DNA from: Leclercia adecarboxylata
Lineage (GTDB): Bacteria; Pseudomonadota; Gammaproteobacteria; Enterobacterales; Enterobacteriaceae
Reading direction: 5' to 3'
DNA length: 26,066 nucleotides
NCBI GenBank assembly: GCA_002360945.1
Contig: DERO01000015.1
Span: forward strand, 1 to 26,066
Each line of letters begins with the position of its first letter. The stretch's first letter is position 1. Position numbers and translations under genes: made by a program. Positions 18,090 to 25,000 of the stretch are shown one piece after another. The notes below the pieces were generated by a model. The model made no database searches. It was not told the origin of the DNA and saw only the letters and a list, made by a program, of their open reading frames with translations.

Positions 18090-18665
18090 ATGAAGGCATT
18101 TTCGCCCCTCGCAGTCCTTATTTCTGCGCTGCTGCTTCAGGGATGTGTGGCTGCAGCGGTCGTGGGTACCGCCGCAGTAAGCACCAAAGCCGCGACTGAC
18201 CCGCGTACCGTGGGCACACAGGTGGATGACGGCACCCTGGAACTGCGCGTAAACAGCGCGCTGTCCAAAGACCAACAGATCAAGAAAGAAGCGCGGATCA
18301 ACGTCACCGCTTACCAGGGCAAAGTCCTGCTGGCAGGCCAGGCGCCGAATACCGAACTCGCTGCCCGCGCGAAGCAGATTGCTATGGGCGTAGAAGGGAC
18401 CACCGAGGTGTTTAACGAAGTGCGTCAAGGCCAGCCGATTGGCCTGGGCGATGCTTCCAACGACACCTGGATCACCACCAAAGTGCGCTCCCAGCTGTTG
18501 GGCAGCGATCAGGTGAAATCCTCTAACGTGAAAGTCACCACCGAGAACGGTGAAGTATTCCTCCTCGGCCTGGTCACCGATCGTGAAGGGAAAGCGGCGG
18601 CGGATATCGCCAGCCGGGTGAGCGGCGTGAAGCACGTCACCACCGCCTTTACCTACCTGAAGTAG
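18090..18665 (+). CDS. dolP: outer-membrane lipoprotein with two BON domains
   Basis: DolP (formerly YraP) is a periplasm-facing outer-membrane lipoprotein that binds anionic phospholipid at division sites and supports envelope integrity. The protein is 191 residues. The signal peptide ends in the lipobox LLQGC with Cys19 as the lipidated residue. Two BON domains follow, roughly residues 46-115 and 124-191, the second ending GVKHVTTAFTYLK. GGAG precedes the ATG. It lies 9 bp after diaA and is convergent with the yraR homologue. A strong hairpin fills the junction. In E. coli, yraQ would come next, but it is missing here. Confidence 0.96.
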   Translation: MKAFSPLAVLISALLLQGCVAAAVVGTAAVSTKAATDPRTVGTQVDDGTLELRVNSALSKDQQIKKEARINVTAYQGKVLLAGQAPNTELAARAKQIAMGVEGTTEVFNEVRQGQPIGLGDASNDTWITTKVRSQLLGSDQVKSSNVKVTTENGEVFLLGLVTDREGKAAADIASRVSGVKHVTTAFTYLK

Positions 18666-18674
18666 TGCTCTCCT

Positions 18675-18697
18675 GCCCTCTGCCACCGGCAGAGGGC
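18675..18697. terminator. hairpin between convergent dolP and yraR (no U tract)
   Basis: A perfect 10-bp stem GCCCTCTGCC/GGCAGAGGGC with an ACC loop fills the short gap between the two stop codons (18665 and 18700). Neither strand has a T run after it. It is well placed to stop or pause transcription from both sides, but it is not a classical intrinsic terminator. Confidence 0.5.
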
Positions 18698-18699
18698 CA

Positions 18700-19344
18700 T
18701 TACCCCTCGCCCTGTGCCATCTCCCTGAGCTTCGCAGACGGAATAATATTGACGCCCGTCGTTGACGCGCCCAGCGCCTCCTGCAGCATCACCTGCGCCA
18801 CGTCCCGCGCGTCTATCGACTTCAGGTTGCCGGGCAACAGGCTGAACAGCGGCGCAAACAGCGATTCGCTAAACCGATGCTTCTCCCGCTCCCCCAGCAG
18901 CATCGATGGCCGCACGATGGTCAGCCGCTCCCACTTCTGGGCGATCAGGGCCTCTTCCATTTTGCCTTTCACCTTGTTGTAGAAGAACGGCGAGTGCGCG
19001 TTGGCACCCATGGCGCTCACCACCAGCAGATGCTTCGCCCCGAGCCGTTTGCCGGTCAGGGCCGTATCCACCACCAGGGTGTAGTCGGCATGGATAAAAG
19101 CCTCTTTGCTGCCCGCCTCACGCCGCGTGGTGCCCAGACAGCAAAAGACGGTATCCACCGGATCCTGAACCTGCGCCAGCGCGTCAGTGAGCTGCGGATC
19201 GTGCGGATTAAACACCCCCTCGATATCGCCCAGCGGGCGACGCGTCGGGGCGGCGATATAGTTGACCTTCCGCTCCTGAATAAGCATACGCAGCAGGTGC
19301 CCGCCCACCAGACCGGTTGCGCCGGTAATTAAAACCTGACTCAT
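18700..19344 (-). CDS. yraR: NAD(P)-binding Rossmann-fold protein, SDR-like
   Basis: This is a YraR-type atypical short-chain dehydrogenase/NAD-dependent epimerase-like protein of unknown substrate. I start at the ATG at 19344 (214 residues), because GGAGGGG lies 3-8 nt upstream and the protein then opens [18 protein letters not shown], matching E. coli YraR. An in-frame ATG at 19455 would add 37 non-homologous residues. The nucleotide-binding motif GATGLVG is at 8-14. Other blocks are [27 protein letters not shown] and NKVKG. It diverges from yhbO across 126 bp and is convergent with dolP. Confidence 0.9.
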   Translation of the reverse strand: MSQVLITGATGLVGGHLLRMLIQERKVNYIAAPTRRPLGDIEGVFNPHDPQLTDALAQVQDPVDTVFCCLGTTRREAGSKEAFIHADYTLVVDTALTGKRLGAKHLLVVSAMGANAHSPFFYNKVKGKMEEALIAQKWERLTIVRPSMLLGEREKHRFSESLFAPLFSLLPGNLKSIDARDVAQVMLQEALGASTTGVNIIPSAKLREMAQGEG

Positions 19345-19395
19345 GACCCCTCCTTTGCAGATTAGTCCGTATGCGATTTCATATCCCTCAACCAC

Positions 19396-19418
19396 ACTTA
19401 GTAGTCTCATCGCTAAGT
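19396..19418. promoter_or_regulatory. inverted repeat in the yraR/yhbO divergent spacer
   Basis: ACTTAG (19396-19401) and CTAAGT (19413-19418) form a 6-bp inverted repeat separated by 11 bp, 52 bp before the yhbO start. It could be an operator. The repeats are short, so chance is a real possibility. Confidence 0.3.
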
Positions 19419-19470
19419 ATCTACCACAAGCGAAGAAAAAGCTGTCTGAAGCCAAAACAACGGAGGAAGC

Positions 19471-19989
19471 ATGAGCAAGAAAATTGCAGTCTTGATCACC
19501 GACGAGTTTGAAGATTCAGAATTCACCTCGCCTGCCGAGGCGTTTCGCAAAGCGGGGCATGAGGTGATTACGATCGAAAAACAGGCGGGGAAAACGGTGA
19601 AAGGCCATAAAGGCGAGGCCAGCGTTCCTATTGATAAGGCCATCGACGAGGTGCGGCCTGCAGACTTTGATGCTCTGCTGCTGCCCGGCGGCCACTCCCC
19701 GGACTCGCTGCGCAGCGACTCGCGCTTTGTGACTTTTACTAAAGATTTTGTCGCATCTGGTAAGCCGGTATTCGCCATCTGCCACGGCCCACAGTTGCTC
19801 ATCAGCGCCGAGGTGGTGCGTGGTCGCAAACTGACCGGCGTGAAATCGATCGCCATCGATCTGAAAAACGCCGGGGCAGATTTTCACGATCAGGAGGTAG
19901 TGGTCGATAAGGATCAGTTGGTCACCAGCCGGACGCCGGAGGATCTTATCGCCTTTAACCGTGAGGCGCTGCGCTTACTCGGCGCGTAG
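19471..19989 (+). CDS. yhbO: DJ-1/PfpI family protein (protein/nucleic acid deglycase 2)
   Basis: This is a cytoplasmic stress protein of the PfpI subgroup. E. coli YhbO is reported to repair glyoxal- and methylglyoxal-glycated proteins and nucleotides, though the deglycase activity is debated. The protein is 172 residues. The nucleophile-elbow motif AICHGPQ places Cys104 next to His105. Acidic residues of DEFEDSE (11-17) are in the position of the DJ-1 family glutamate. A clear GGAGGA precedes the ATG. Its 3' end overlaps the convergent yhbP by 15 bp. Confidence 0.95.
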   Translation: MSKKIAVLITDEFEDSEFTSPAEAFRKAGHEVITIEKQAGKTVKGHKGEASVPIDKAIDEVRPADFDALLLPGGHSPDSLRSDSRFVTFTKDFVASGKPVFAICHGPQLLISAEVVRGRKLTGVKSIAIDLKNAGADFHDQEVVVDKDQLVTSRTPEDLIAFNREALRLLGA

Positions 19990-20403
19990 CCAGTGATGTT
20001 TTTTGCCAAAGCCTAACGTGTTGTCAGTGAACTTGAGTTCATCCAGACGGATCTCCCATACCGGAGCTGGCATGGCGGCGGCAACCGGGAAGCGGCGAAT
20101 GTAGTGCTTACGCATCGCGTCGCTTTCCTCCCCCTCCAGACGACGGATCTCCCCTTTAAACTGCACCCCGCGGATCAAGGCCACGGTTTTTGGCTGCCCG
20201 TTGACGGTGCCCGCGACTCTGGCCTGCCTGCCGCTCATCTGCGCATGGCGGGTTTTATCTTCGCTTAAGACGTAAAAAGCCACGCGCTGCGGGTCGTAAT
20301 AGTAAAAGGCATTTGCGCACCACAGATCATCGTCCTGGTGAACGCACCAGGTGACGACGTGCTGCTTCGCCAGCCAGCGGTTGATGGCGGCCAGAGTTTC
20401 CAT
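19975..20403 (-). CDS. yhbP: UPF0306 protein, pyridoxamine-phosphate-oxidase-like
   Basis: The protein is 142 residues (E. coli YhbP 147) and belongs to the UPF0306 family. It shows the split-barrel flavin-binding look of pyridoxine 5'-phosphate oxidase-like proteins; no reaction is established. Recognisable blocks are [52 protein letters not shown] and [10 protein letters not shown]. The C-terminal end is shorter than in E. coli. It overlaps yhbO tail to tail by 15 bp and diverges from yhbQ across 55 bp that contain an 18-bp palindrome. Confidence 0.9.
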   Translation of the reverse strand: METLAAINRWLAKQHVVTWCVHQDDDLWCANAFYYYDPQRVAFYVLSEDKTRHAQMSGRQARVAGTVNGQPKTVALIRGVQFKGEIRRLEGEESDAMRKHYIRRFPVAAAMPAPVWEIRLDELKFTDNTLGFGKKHHWLRAE

Positions 20404-20421
20404 TTCGCTTCTCTCTCGTGC

Positions 20422-20439
20422 TAAGGTGCGTTCACCTTA
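20422..20439. promoter_or_regulatory. 18-bp palindrome in the yhbP/yhbQ divergent promoter region
   Basis: TAAGGTGCGTTCACCTTA is a perfect 7-bp inverted repeat around a CGTT centre. It lies 20 bp before the yhbQ start and 19 bp before the yhbP start. It fits between a weak -35 (GTGCTA, 20418-20423) and a -10 (CATACT, 20441-20446) for yhbQ. It looks like an operator for a dimeric regulator that I cannot name. Confidence 0.45.
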
Positions 20440-20458
20440 ACATACTGAATCTTTCGCC

Positions 20459-20758
20459 GTGTGCTGGTTTCTCTATCTTGTTCGAACCGCTGATAATGCG
20501 CTCTATACGGGCATCACTACCGATGTCCCGCGCCGCTTCCTGCAACATCAAACCGGAAAAGGGGCGAAAGCGTTACGCGGCAAAGGGGAGCTGACGCTGG
20601 CGTTTTCCGCCGTCGTAGGGGATCGATCGCTGGCGCTGCGGCTGGAATATCGGATAAAACAGCTAACGAAGCGCCAGAAAGAGCGCCTCGTCAGCGGAGA
20701 CGGGACGTTTGAGGCGCTACGCGAGAGCCTGCAAACGCCACTGATTAAAAGCGATTGA
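20459..20758 (+). CDS. yhbQ: GIY-YIG nuclease superfamily protein
   Basis: The protein is 99 residues (E. coli YhbQ 100) and has the single-domain GIY-YIG fold. The GIY and YIG elements correspond to LYL (5-7) and YTG (16-18), followed by the conserved RR and [16 protein letters not shown] segment. E. coli YhbQ has been reported to act on DNA. The start is GTG at 20459, giving MCWFLYL in place of the E. coli MTPWFLYL. No in-frame ATG or good Shine-Dalgarno is present. If the -10 at 20441-20446 is real, the leader would be only a few bases long. The 3' end overlaps the convergent yhbS by 14 bp. Confidence 0.9.
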   Translation: MCWFLYLVRTADNALYTGITTDVPRRFLQHQTGKGAKALRGKGELTLAFSAVVGDRSLALRLEYRIKQLTKRQKERLVSGDGTFEALRESLQTPLIKSD

Positions 20759-21248
20759 AATGGTCGTGGTATTCGACCAGGCCGCTGACGCCGTTAAGGG
20801 CATCATCCGCCAGAGGGTGCAGCTGGAAGGCCGACTCGGTGCCCGGCCAGCGGCAGCGCAAATCGTAATGCGCCGCTTTCTCGAAGCCTAAACGGCTGTA
20901 GAACGCCGGATCGCCCAGCGTGACCACCGCGGCATAACCAAACTCATTGAGCGAGTCCAGCCCTTCGTAGACCAGCTGACGGGCCAGGCCCTGTCCGCGG
21001 TAGTTTTCATCCACCGCCAGCGGTGCCATGCCGACCCACTGCAGCTCTTCGCCCTGCACGGTGACCGGGCTAAAGGCGACGTAGCCTACCACCTGACCCT
21101 CATCGTCGGTAGCCACCAGGCCCAGGGTAATCAGGCCATCTTCACGAAGATCCTGAACCAGTTGCGCCTCGCCGTCCCCTTTAAAGGTCCGGCGTAATAA
21201 GGCATCAATACCGGGGGCATCGATCCCAATCTCTACTCGAATCAACAT
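20745..21248 (-). CDS. yhbS: GNAT family N-acetyltransferase
   Basis: This is a predicted acetyl-CoA-dependent N-acetyltransferase. The protein is 167 residues, the E. coli YhbS length. The acetyl-CoA-binding motif A is clear: [16 protein letters not shown] (about 77-92). A Y-containing motif B segment follows near [11 protein letters not shown]. The in vivo substrate is not certain. Its start codon overlaps the stop of ubiT (ATGTTGA, 7-bp overlap), so it is probably translated by coupling to ubiT. Its 3' end overlaps yhbQ. Confidence 0.94.
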   Translation of the reverse strand: MLIRVEIGIDAPGIDALLRRTFKGDGEAQLVQDLREDGLITLGLVATDDEGQVVGYVAFSPVTVQGEELQWVGMAPLAVDENYRGQGLARQLVYEGLDSLNEFGYAAVVTLGDPAFYSRLGFEKAAHYDLRCRWPGTESAFQLHPLADDALNGVSGLVEYHDHFNRF

Positions 21249-21766
21249 GGCTCACCTACAGAAGTGTGTTTACTCTCAGGCGGCGTTTTCAAGCCCGCCT
21301 CGACAAAATCGGCCAGCTGCAGCAGCGCCACGCGCAGCGGCTTCGGCATCTGCTCCAGCTCAATAGCATCCATCAGGTTTTTGACATACAAACCTAACTC
21401 GGTATCGCCTTCAATCACCAGACGGCGCTGGAAAAAAAGCGTGTCGGGATCCTGTTTACGCGCCGCGATCATCAGCAGATCGCTGGCGTCCGCGCGAAAG
21501 CTGACATCCGCTTCGGCGGATTCACGTACTACCAGCTGCTCATTTTCGACGGAGGTGTACCAGCGCAGGCCAATATCCCGCACCTCAATACTTAACCAGC
21601 GCCCTTCCAGAAACGCCAGCTCGCCCTCGGCCAGCGCCTGGCGGAACTGCCAGCTTAGTACCTGCTCCAGCACCTGGCGCTTCAGCGCAAAGGGTGCCAG
21701 CTTCACCGGCACGCTCAGCAGCGATGGACCAAATTGTACGAGACGTGAACGCAGTTTATCCAGCAC
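21242..21766 (-). CDS. ubiT: O2-independent ubiquinone biosynthesis accessory factor UbiT (SCP2 domain)
   Basis: UbiT (YhbT) is a lipid-binding SCP2-type protein required, with UbiU and UbiV, for ubiquinone synthesis without oxygen. I choose the GTG at 21766 as start. It gives 174 residues, as in E. coli, beginning with LDKLRS, and AGGGAG lies 8 nt upstream. An ATG at 21808 would add 14 residues without a Shine-Dalgarno. The SCP2 region covers most of the protein, with GRWLSIEVRD and ADASDLLMIAARKQDPDTLF as clear blocks. It is transcribed divergently from ubiUV and overlaps yhbS by 7 bp. Confidence 0.92.
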   Translation of the reverse strand: MLDKLRSRLVQFGPSLLSVPVKLAPFALKRQVLEQVLSWQFRQALAEGELAFLEGRWLSIEVRDIGLRWYTSVENEQLVVRESAEADVSFRADASDLLMIAARKQDPDTLFFQRRLVIEGDTELGLYVKNLMDAIELEQMPKPLRVALLQLADFVEAGLKTPPESKHTSVGEPC

Positions 21767-21987
21767 GAGCAATACTCCCTGATATCTATAGTCCTGATAT
21801 TTTGCCATATCCAGTCGTTGGTATAGCGGCGTAAATCAACAAACTGCCATCCGGCGTAATCCATTATTGGTGCCATCAATACGCCATTAGCTGCCTTAAA
21901 TCAAAAATTGTCGCCGGGTGGTTAATTAAAATCGCTGCTCGATAACAATTTTGCATCTCTTCGGGGCTGCAAACGACAGGATAAATT
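21767..21987. promoter_or_regulatory. ubiT / ubiUV divergent control region with two FNR-like sites
   Basis: Two related elements, GCGGCGTAAATCAA (21826-21839) and CTGCCTTAAATCAA (21891-21904), share the core TAAATCAA and lie 65 bp apart. Their complement starts TTGAT, the strong FNR half-site. E. coli ubiUV is known to be FNR-activated through two sites that, as I recall, look much like these. A -10-like TAATTA at 21923-21928 would put the ubiU start about 35 bp after the centre of the nearer element. The rest of the 221-bp gap shows no coding potential. Confidence 0.6.
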
Positions 21988-22983
21988 ATGGAGCTGCTCT
22001 GCCCTGCCGGAAATTTACCGGCGCTTAAGGCGGCCATCGAAAACGGCGCCGATGCGGTCTATATCGGGCTGAAGGACGATACCAATGCCCGTCACTTCGC
22101 TGGTCTCAATTTTACTGAGAAAAAGCTGCAGGAAGCAGTGAGCTTTGTGCACCAGCACCGCCGCAAGCTGCATATCGCCATCAATACCTTTGCCCACCCC
22201 GACGGCTATCAACGCTGGCAGCGTGCGGTGGATATGGCGGCACAGCTGGGTGCTGATGCGCTGATCCTTGCCGACCTCGCCATGCTTGAGTATGCCGCCG
22301 AACGCTATCCCCATATTGAGCGCCATGTCTCGGTTCAGGCCTCGGCCACTAACGAAGAGGCCATTCGCTTTTACCATCGCAACTTCGACGTGGCGCGCGT
22401 GGTGCTGCCGCGTGTGCTGTCTATTCATCAGGTTAAGCAACTGGCGCGCGTCACGCCAGTGCCGCTGGAAGTTTTTGCTTTTGGCAGCCTGTGCATTATG
22501 GCCGAAGGACGCTGCTATCTCTCCTCCTACTTAACCGGTGAGTCCCCCAATACCGTGGGAGCATGCTCTCCGGCCCGCTTCGTACGCTGGCAGCAGACGC
22601 CGCAGGGGCTGGAATCGCGTCTTAACGAGGTGCTGATCGACCGCTATCAGGACGATGAGAACGCTGGCTATCCGACGCTGTGTAAAGGCCGCTATCTGGT
22701 GGATGGCGAACGCTACCATGCCCTGGAAGAGCCCACCAGCCTCAACACCCTGGAGCTGCTGCCGGAACTGCTGGCCGCCAATATCGCCTCGGTGAAAATC
22801 GAAGGCCGCCAGCGCAGCCCGGCGTACGTCAGCCAGGTGGCAAAAGTGTGGCGTCAGGCGATCGATCGCTGCATGGCGGATCCTAAGCAATATGCTCCGC
22901 AACCTGCATGGATGGAGACCCTGGGCGCGATGTCCGAAGGTACCCAGACCACGCTGGGTGCGTATCACCGTAAATGGCAGTGA
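21988..22983 (+). CDS. ubiU: O2-independent ubiquinone biosynthesis protein UbiU (4Fe-4S)
   Basis: UbiU forms a complex with UbiV that hydroxylates ubiquinone precursors under anaerobic conditions; the oxygen donor in the E. coli system is reported to be prephenate. The protein is 331 residues and belongs to the peptidase U32 family. The four iron-sulfur cysteines are at C169, C176, C193 and C232, exactly the E. coli positions. The N-terminus MELLCPAGNLPALKAAIENG is typical. An AGGA-containing site lies before the ATG. ubiV follows after 8 bp. Confidence 0.97.
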   Translation: MELLCPAGNLPALKAAIENGADAVYIGLKDDTNARHFAGLNFTEKKLQEAVSFVHQHRRKLHIAINTFAHPDGYQRWQRAVDMAAQLGADALILADLAMLEYAAERYPHIERHVSVQASATNEEAIRFYHRNFDVARVVLPRVLSIHQVKQLARVTPVPLEVFAFGSLCIMAEGRCYLSSYLTGESPNTVGACSPARFVRWQQTPQGLESRLNEVLIDRYQDDENAGYPTLCKGRYLVDGERYHALEEPTSLNTLELLPELLAANIASVKIEGRQRSPAYVSQVAKVWRQAIDRCMADPKQYAPQPAWMETLGAMSEGTQTTLGAYHRKWQ

Positions 22984-22991
22984 GATAACGC

Positions 22992-23870
22992 ATGAAATAT
23001 TCATTAGGGCCGGTGCTCTACTACTGGTCAAAAGAGACGCTGGAAGATTTTTACCAGCAGGCGTCAACCAGCCAGGCCGACGTGATCTATCTCGGGGAGG
23101 CGGTGTGCAGCAAGCGTCGTGCCACCAAAGTGGGCGACTGGCTGGAGATGGCGAAAAGCCTGGCCGACAGCGGCAAGCAGGTGGTGCTCTCCACCCTGGC
23201 GCTGGTGCAGGCTTCGTCTGAACTGAACGAGCTGAAACGCTACGTCGACAACGGCGAATTTCTGCTGGAGGCCAGCGATCTCGGCGTGGTGAACCTGTGC
23301 GCCGAGCGCAAGCTGCCCTTTGTCGCCGGGCATGCGCTGAACTGCTATAACGCTGTCACCCTGCGCCTGCTGCTTAAACAGGGGATGACGCGCTGGTGTA
23401 TGCCGGTGGAGCTGTCCCGCGACTGGCTGGTCAACATACTGGCGCAGTGCGACGAGCTGGGGATCCGCAATCAGTTCGAGGTGGAGGTGCTGAGCTACGG
23501 CCATCTGCCGCTGGCGTACTCCGCCCGCTGCTTTACCGCACGCTCCGAGAACCTGCCGAAAGACGAGTGCGAAACCTGCTGCATCAAATACCCGAACGGG
23601 CGCAGCGTGCTGTCGCAGGAGAATCAGCAGGTGTTTGTCCTGAACGGCATTCAGACCATGAGCGGCTACGTTTACAACCTCGGCAACGAGCTGGCCTCGA
23701 TGCAGGGGCTGGTGGATATGGTACGTCTGTCACCGCTGGATAACAGTGTGTTCGCGATGCTTGACGCCTTCCGCGCCAACGAGAATGGCGCTGCCCCGCT
23801 GCCGCTTACTGCCAACAGCGAGTGCAACGGCTACTGGCGACGTCTGGCCGGGCTGGAGCTGCAGGCTTAA
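22992..23870 (+). CDS. ubiV: O2-independent ubiquinone biosynthesis protein UbiV (4Fe-4S)
   Basis: UbiV is the partner of UbiU in the anaerobic hydroxylation steps of ubiquinone synthesis. It is also a U32-family protein (292 residues). The cluster ligands C39, C180, C193 and C197 are all present, with a further C196 beside the last one. Conserved parts are KYSLGPVLYYW, YLGEAVCSKRR and DECETCCIKYPNGR. It lies 8 bp after ubiU in the same operon. Its stop codon runs into a seven-A tract that starts the inverted repeat ahead of yhbW. Confidence 0.97.
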   Translation: MKYSLGPVLYYWSKETLEDFYQQASTSQADVIYLGEAVCSKRRATKVGDWLEMAKSLADSGKQVVLSTLALVQASSELNELKRYVDNGEFLLEASDLGVVNLCAERKLPFVAGHALNCYNAVTLRLLLKQGMTRWCMPVELSRDWLVNILAQCDELGIRNQFEVEVLSYGHLPLAYSARCFTARSENLPKDECETCCIKYPNGRSVLSQENQQVFVLNGIQTMSGYVYNLGNELASMQGLVDMVRLSPLDNSVFAMLDAFRANENGAAPLPLTANSECNGYWRRLAGLELQA

Positions 23871-23874
23871 AAAA

Positions 23875-23946
23875 AGCTCACTTTGTTAACAACGTGTATT
23901 CATTTTTAATGCACTATTAAAAGATTCACCGTCGACAAAGTGAGCT
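23875..23946. promoter_or_regulatory. 12-bp inverted repeat spanning the ubiV-yhbW gap, overlapping the yhbW ribosome-binding region
   Basis: AGCTCACTTTGT (23875-23886) and its exact complement ACAAAGTGAGCT (23935-23946) enclose 48 bp, and the yhbW ATG follows 3 bp later. In a read-through RNA from ubiUV the right arm, which holds the only Shine-Dalgarno-like GTGAG, would be paired. A promoter-like TTGTTA (23883-23888), 16 bp, TTTAAT (23905-23910) lies inside and would give a shorter RNA with a free start region. On the minus strand the stem is followed by seven T residues, so it could also stop antisense transcripts. Confidence 0.55.
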
Positions 23947-23949
23947 GTT

Positions 23950-24957
23950 ATGACTGTTAAATCCATTCCGTTTTCGGTGCTGGACCTGGCGCCGATCCCT
24001 GAAGGCTCCTCGGCACGCGTTGCCTTTACCCACTCGCTGGATCTCGCCCGCCTGGCTGAACAGCGCGGCTATCATCGCTACTGGCTGGCTGAGCATCACA
24101 ACATGGTGGGGATCGCCAGTGCGGCCACCTCGGTGCTGCTCGGTTATCTGGCGGCCAATACCACCACCCTGCATTTAGGCTCGGGCGGCGTGATGCTGCC
24201 GAACCACTCCCCGCTGGTGATCGCCGAACAGTTTGGCACGCTGAACACCCTTTACCCTGGCCGCATCGATCTGGGGCTGGGCCGTGCGCCGGGCAGCGAT
24301 CAGCCGACCATGCGCGCACTGCGCCGTCATATGAGCGGCGATATCGACAACTTCCCGCGCGACGTAGCGGAGCTGGTGGACTGGTTCGACGCTCAGGATC
24401 CGAACCCGCAGGTACGTCCGGTGCCGGGCTACGGCGAGCAGATCCCGGTCTGGCTGCTGGGCTCAAGCCTGTACAGCGCCCAACTGGCTGCCCAGCTGGG
24501 CCTGCCGTTTGCGTTCGCGTCGCACTTTGCGCCGGATATGCTGCACCAGGCGCTGCATCTCTATCGCACGAACTTCAAACCCTCCGCGCGGCTGGAAAAA
24601 CCGTACGCGATGGTGTGTATCAACATCATTGCTGCCGACAGCAACCGCGATGCGGAATTCCTGTTCACCTCCATGCAGCAGGCGTTTATGAAGCTGCGCC
24701 GCGGCGAAACGGGGCAACTGCCGCCGCCGGTGGAGAATATGCATCAGCTGTGGTCCGCCTCAGAGCAGTATGGCGTCCAGCAGGCGCTGAGCATGTCGCT
24801 GGTAGGGGATAAAGCGAAAGTGCGCCACGGACTGGAAGCGGTGCTCCGCGAAACGCAGGCCGACGAGATCATGGTGAACGGGCAGATTTTCGATCACCAG
24901 GCGCGGTTGCATTCGTTCGATCTGGCGATGCAGGTGAAAGAGGAGTTGGTGGGGTAG
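23950..24957 (+). CDS. yhbW: luciferase-like monooxygenase family oxidoreductase
   Basis: The protein is 335 residues and belongs to the bacterial luciferase-like, flavin-dependent TIM-barrel family. E. coli YhbW is its evident orthologue, and its substrate is not established. Conserved blocks are [15 protein letters not shown] at the N-terminus, [35 protein letters not shown] and [14 protein letters not shown]. These together form the typical FMN-binding barrel strands. The start is fixed by the close E. coli match; the Shine-Dalgarno is poor (GTGAG) and lies in an inverted repeat. It is convergent with mtr, with a hairpin in the gap. Confidence 0.93.
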   Translation: MTVKSIPFSVLDLAPIPEGSSARVAFTHSLDLARLAEQRGYHRYWLAEHHNMVGIASAATSVLLGYLAANTTTLHLGSGGVMLPNHSPLVIAEQFGTLNTLYPGRIDLGLGRAPGSDQPTMRALRRHMSGDIDNFPRDVAELVDWFDAQDPNPQVRPVPGYGEQIPVWLLGSSLYSAQLAAQLGLPFAFASHFAPDMLHQALHLYRTNFKPSARLEKPYAMVCINIIAADSNRDAEFLFTSMQQAFMKLRRGETGQLPPPVENMHQLWSASEQYGVQQALSMSLVGDKAKVRHGLEAVLRETQADEIMVNGQIFDHQARLHSFDLAMQVKEELVG

Positions 24958-24968
24958 TTTGTTGATTT

Positions 24969-24993
24969 GCTCCTCTCCCTCCGGGAGAGGAGC
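24969..24993. terminator. hairpin between convergent yhbW and mtr (no U tract)
   Basis: A perfect 11-bp stem GCTCCTCTCCC/GGGAGAGGAGC with a TCC loop lies between the stop codons of yhbW (24957) and mtr (25001). No T run follows on either strand. It probably serves as a two-sided termination or 3'-end protection element. Hairpins of the CCCTCTCC/GGGAGAGG type recur in enterobacterial intergenic DNA. Confidence 0.5.
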
Positions 24994-25000
24994 ATGAGAT

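Noticed and set aside
19345..19455. Upstream ATG extension of the yraR homologue
   Set aside because: The 37 extra residues lack homology, and GGAGGGG sits directly before the downstream ATG at 19344.
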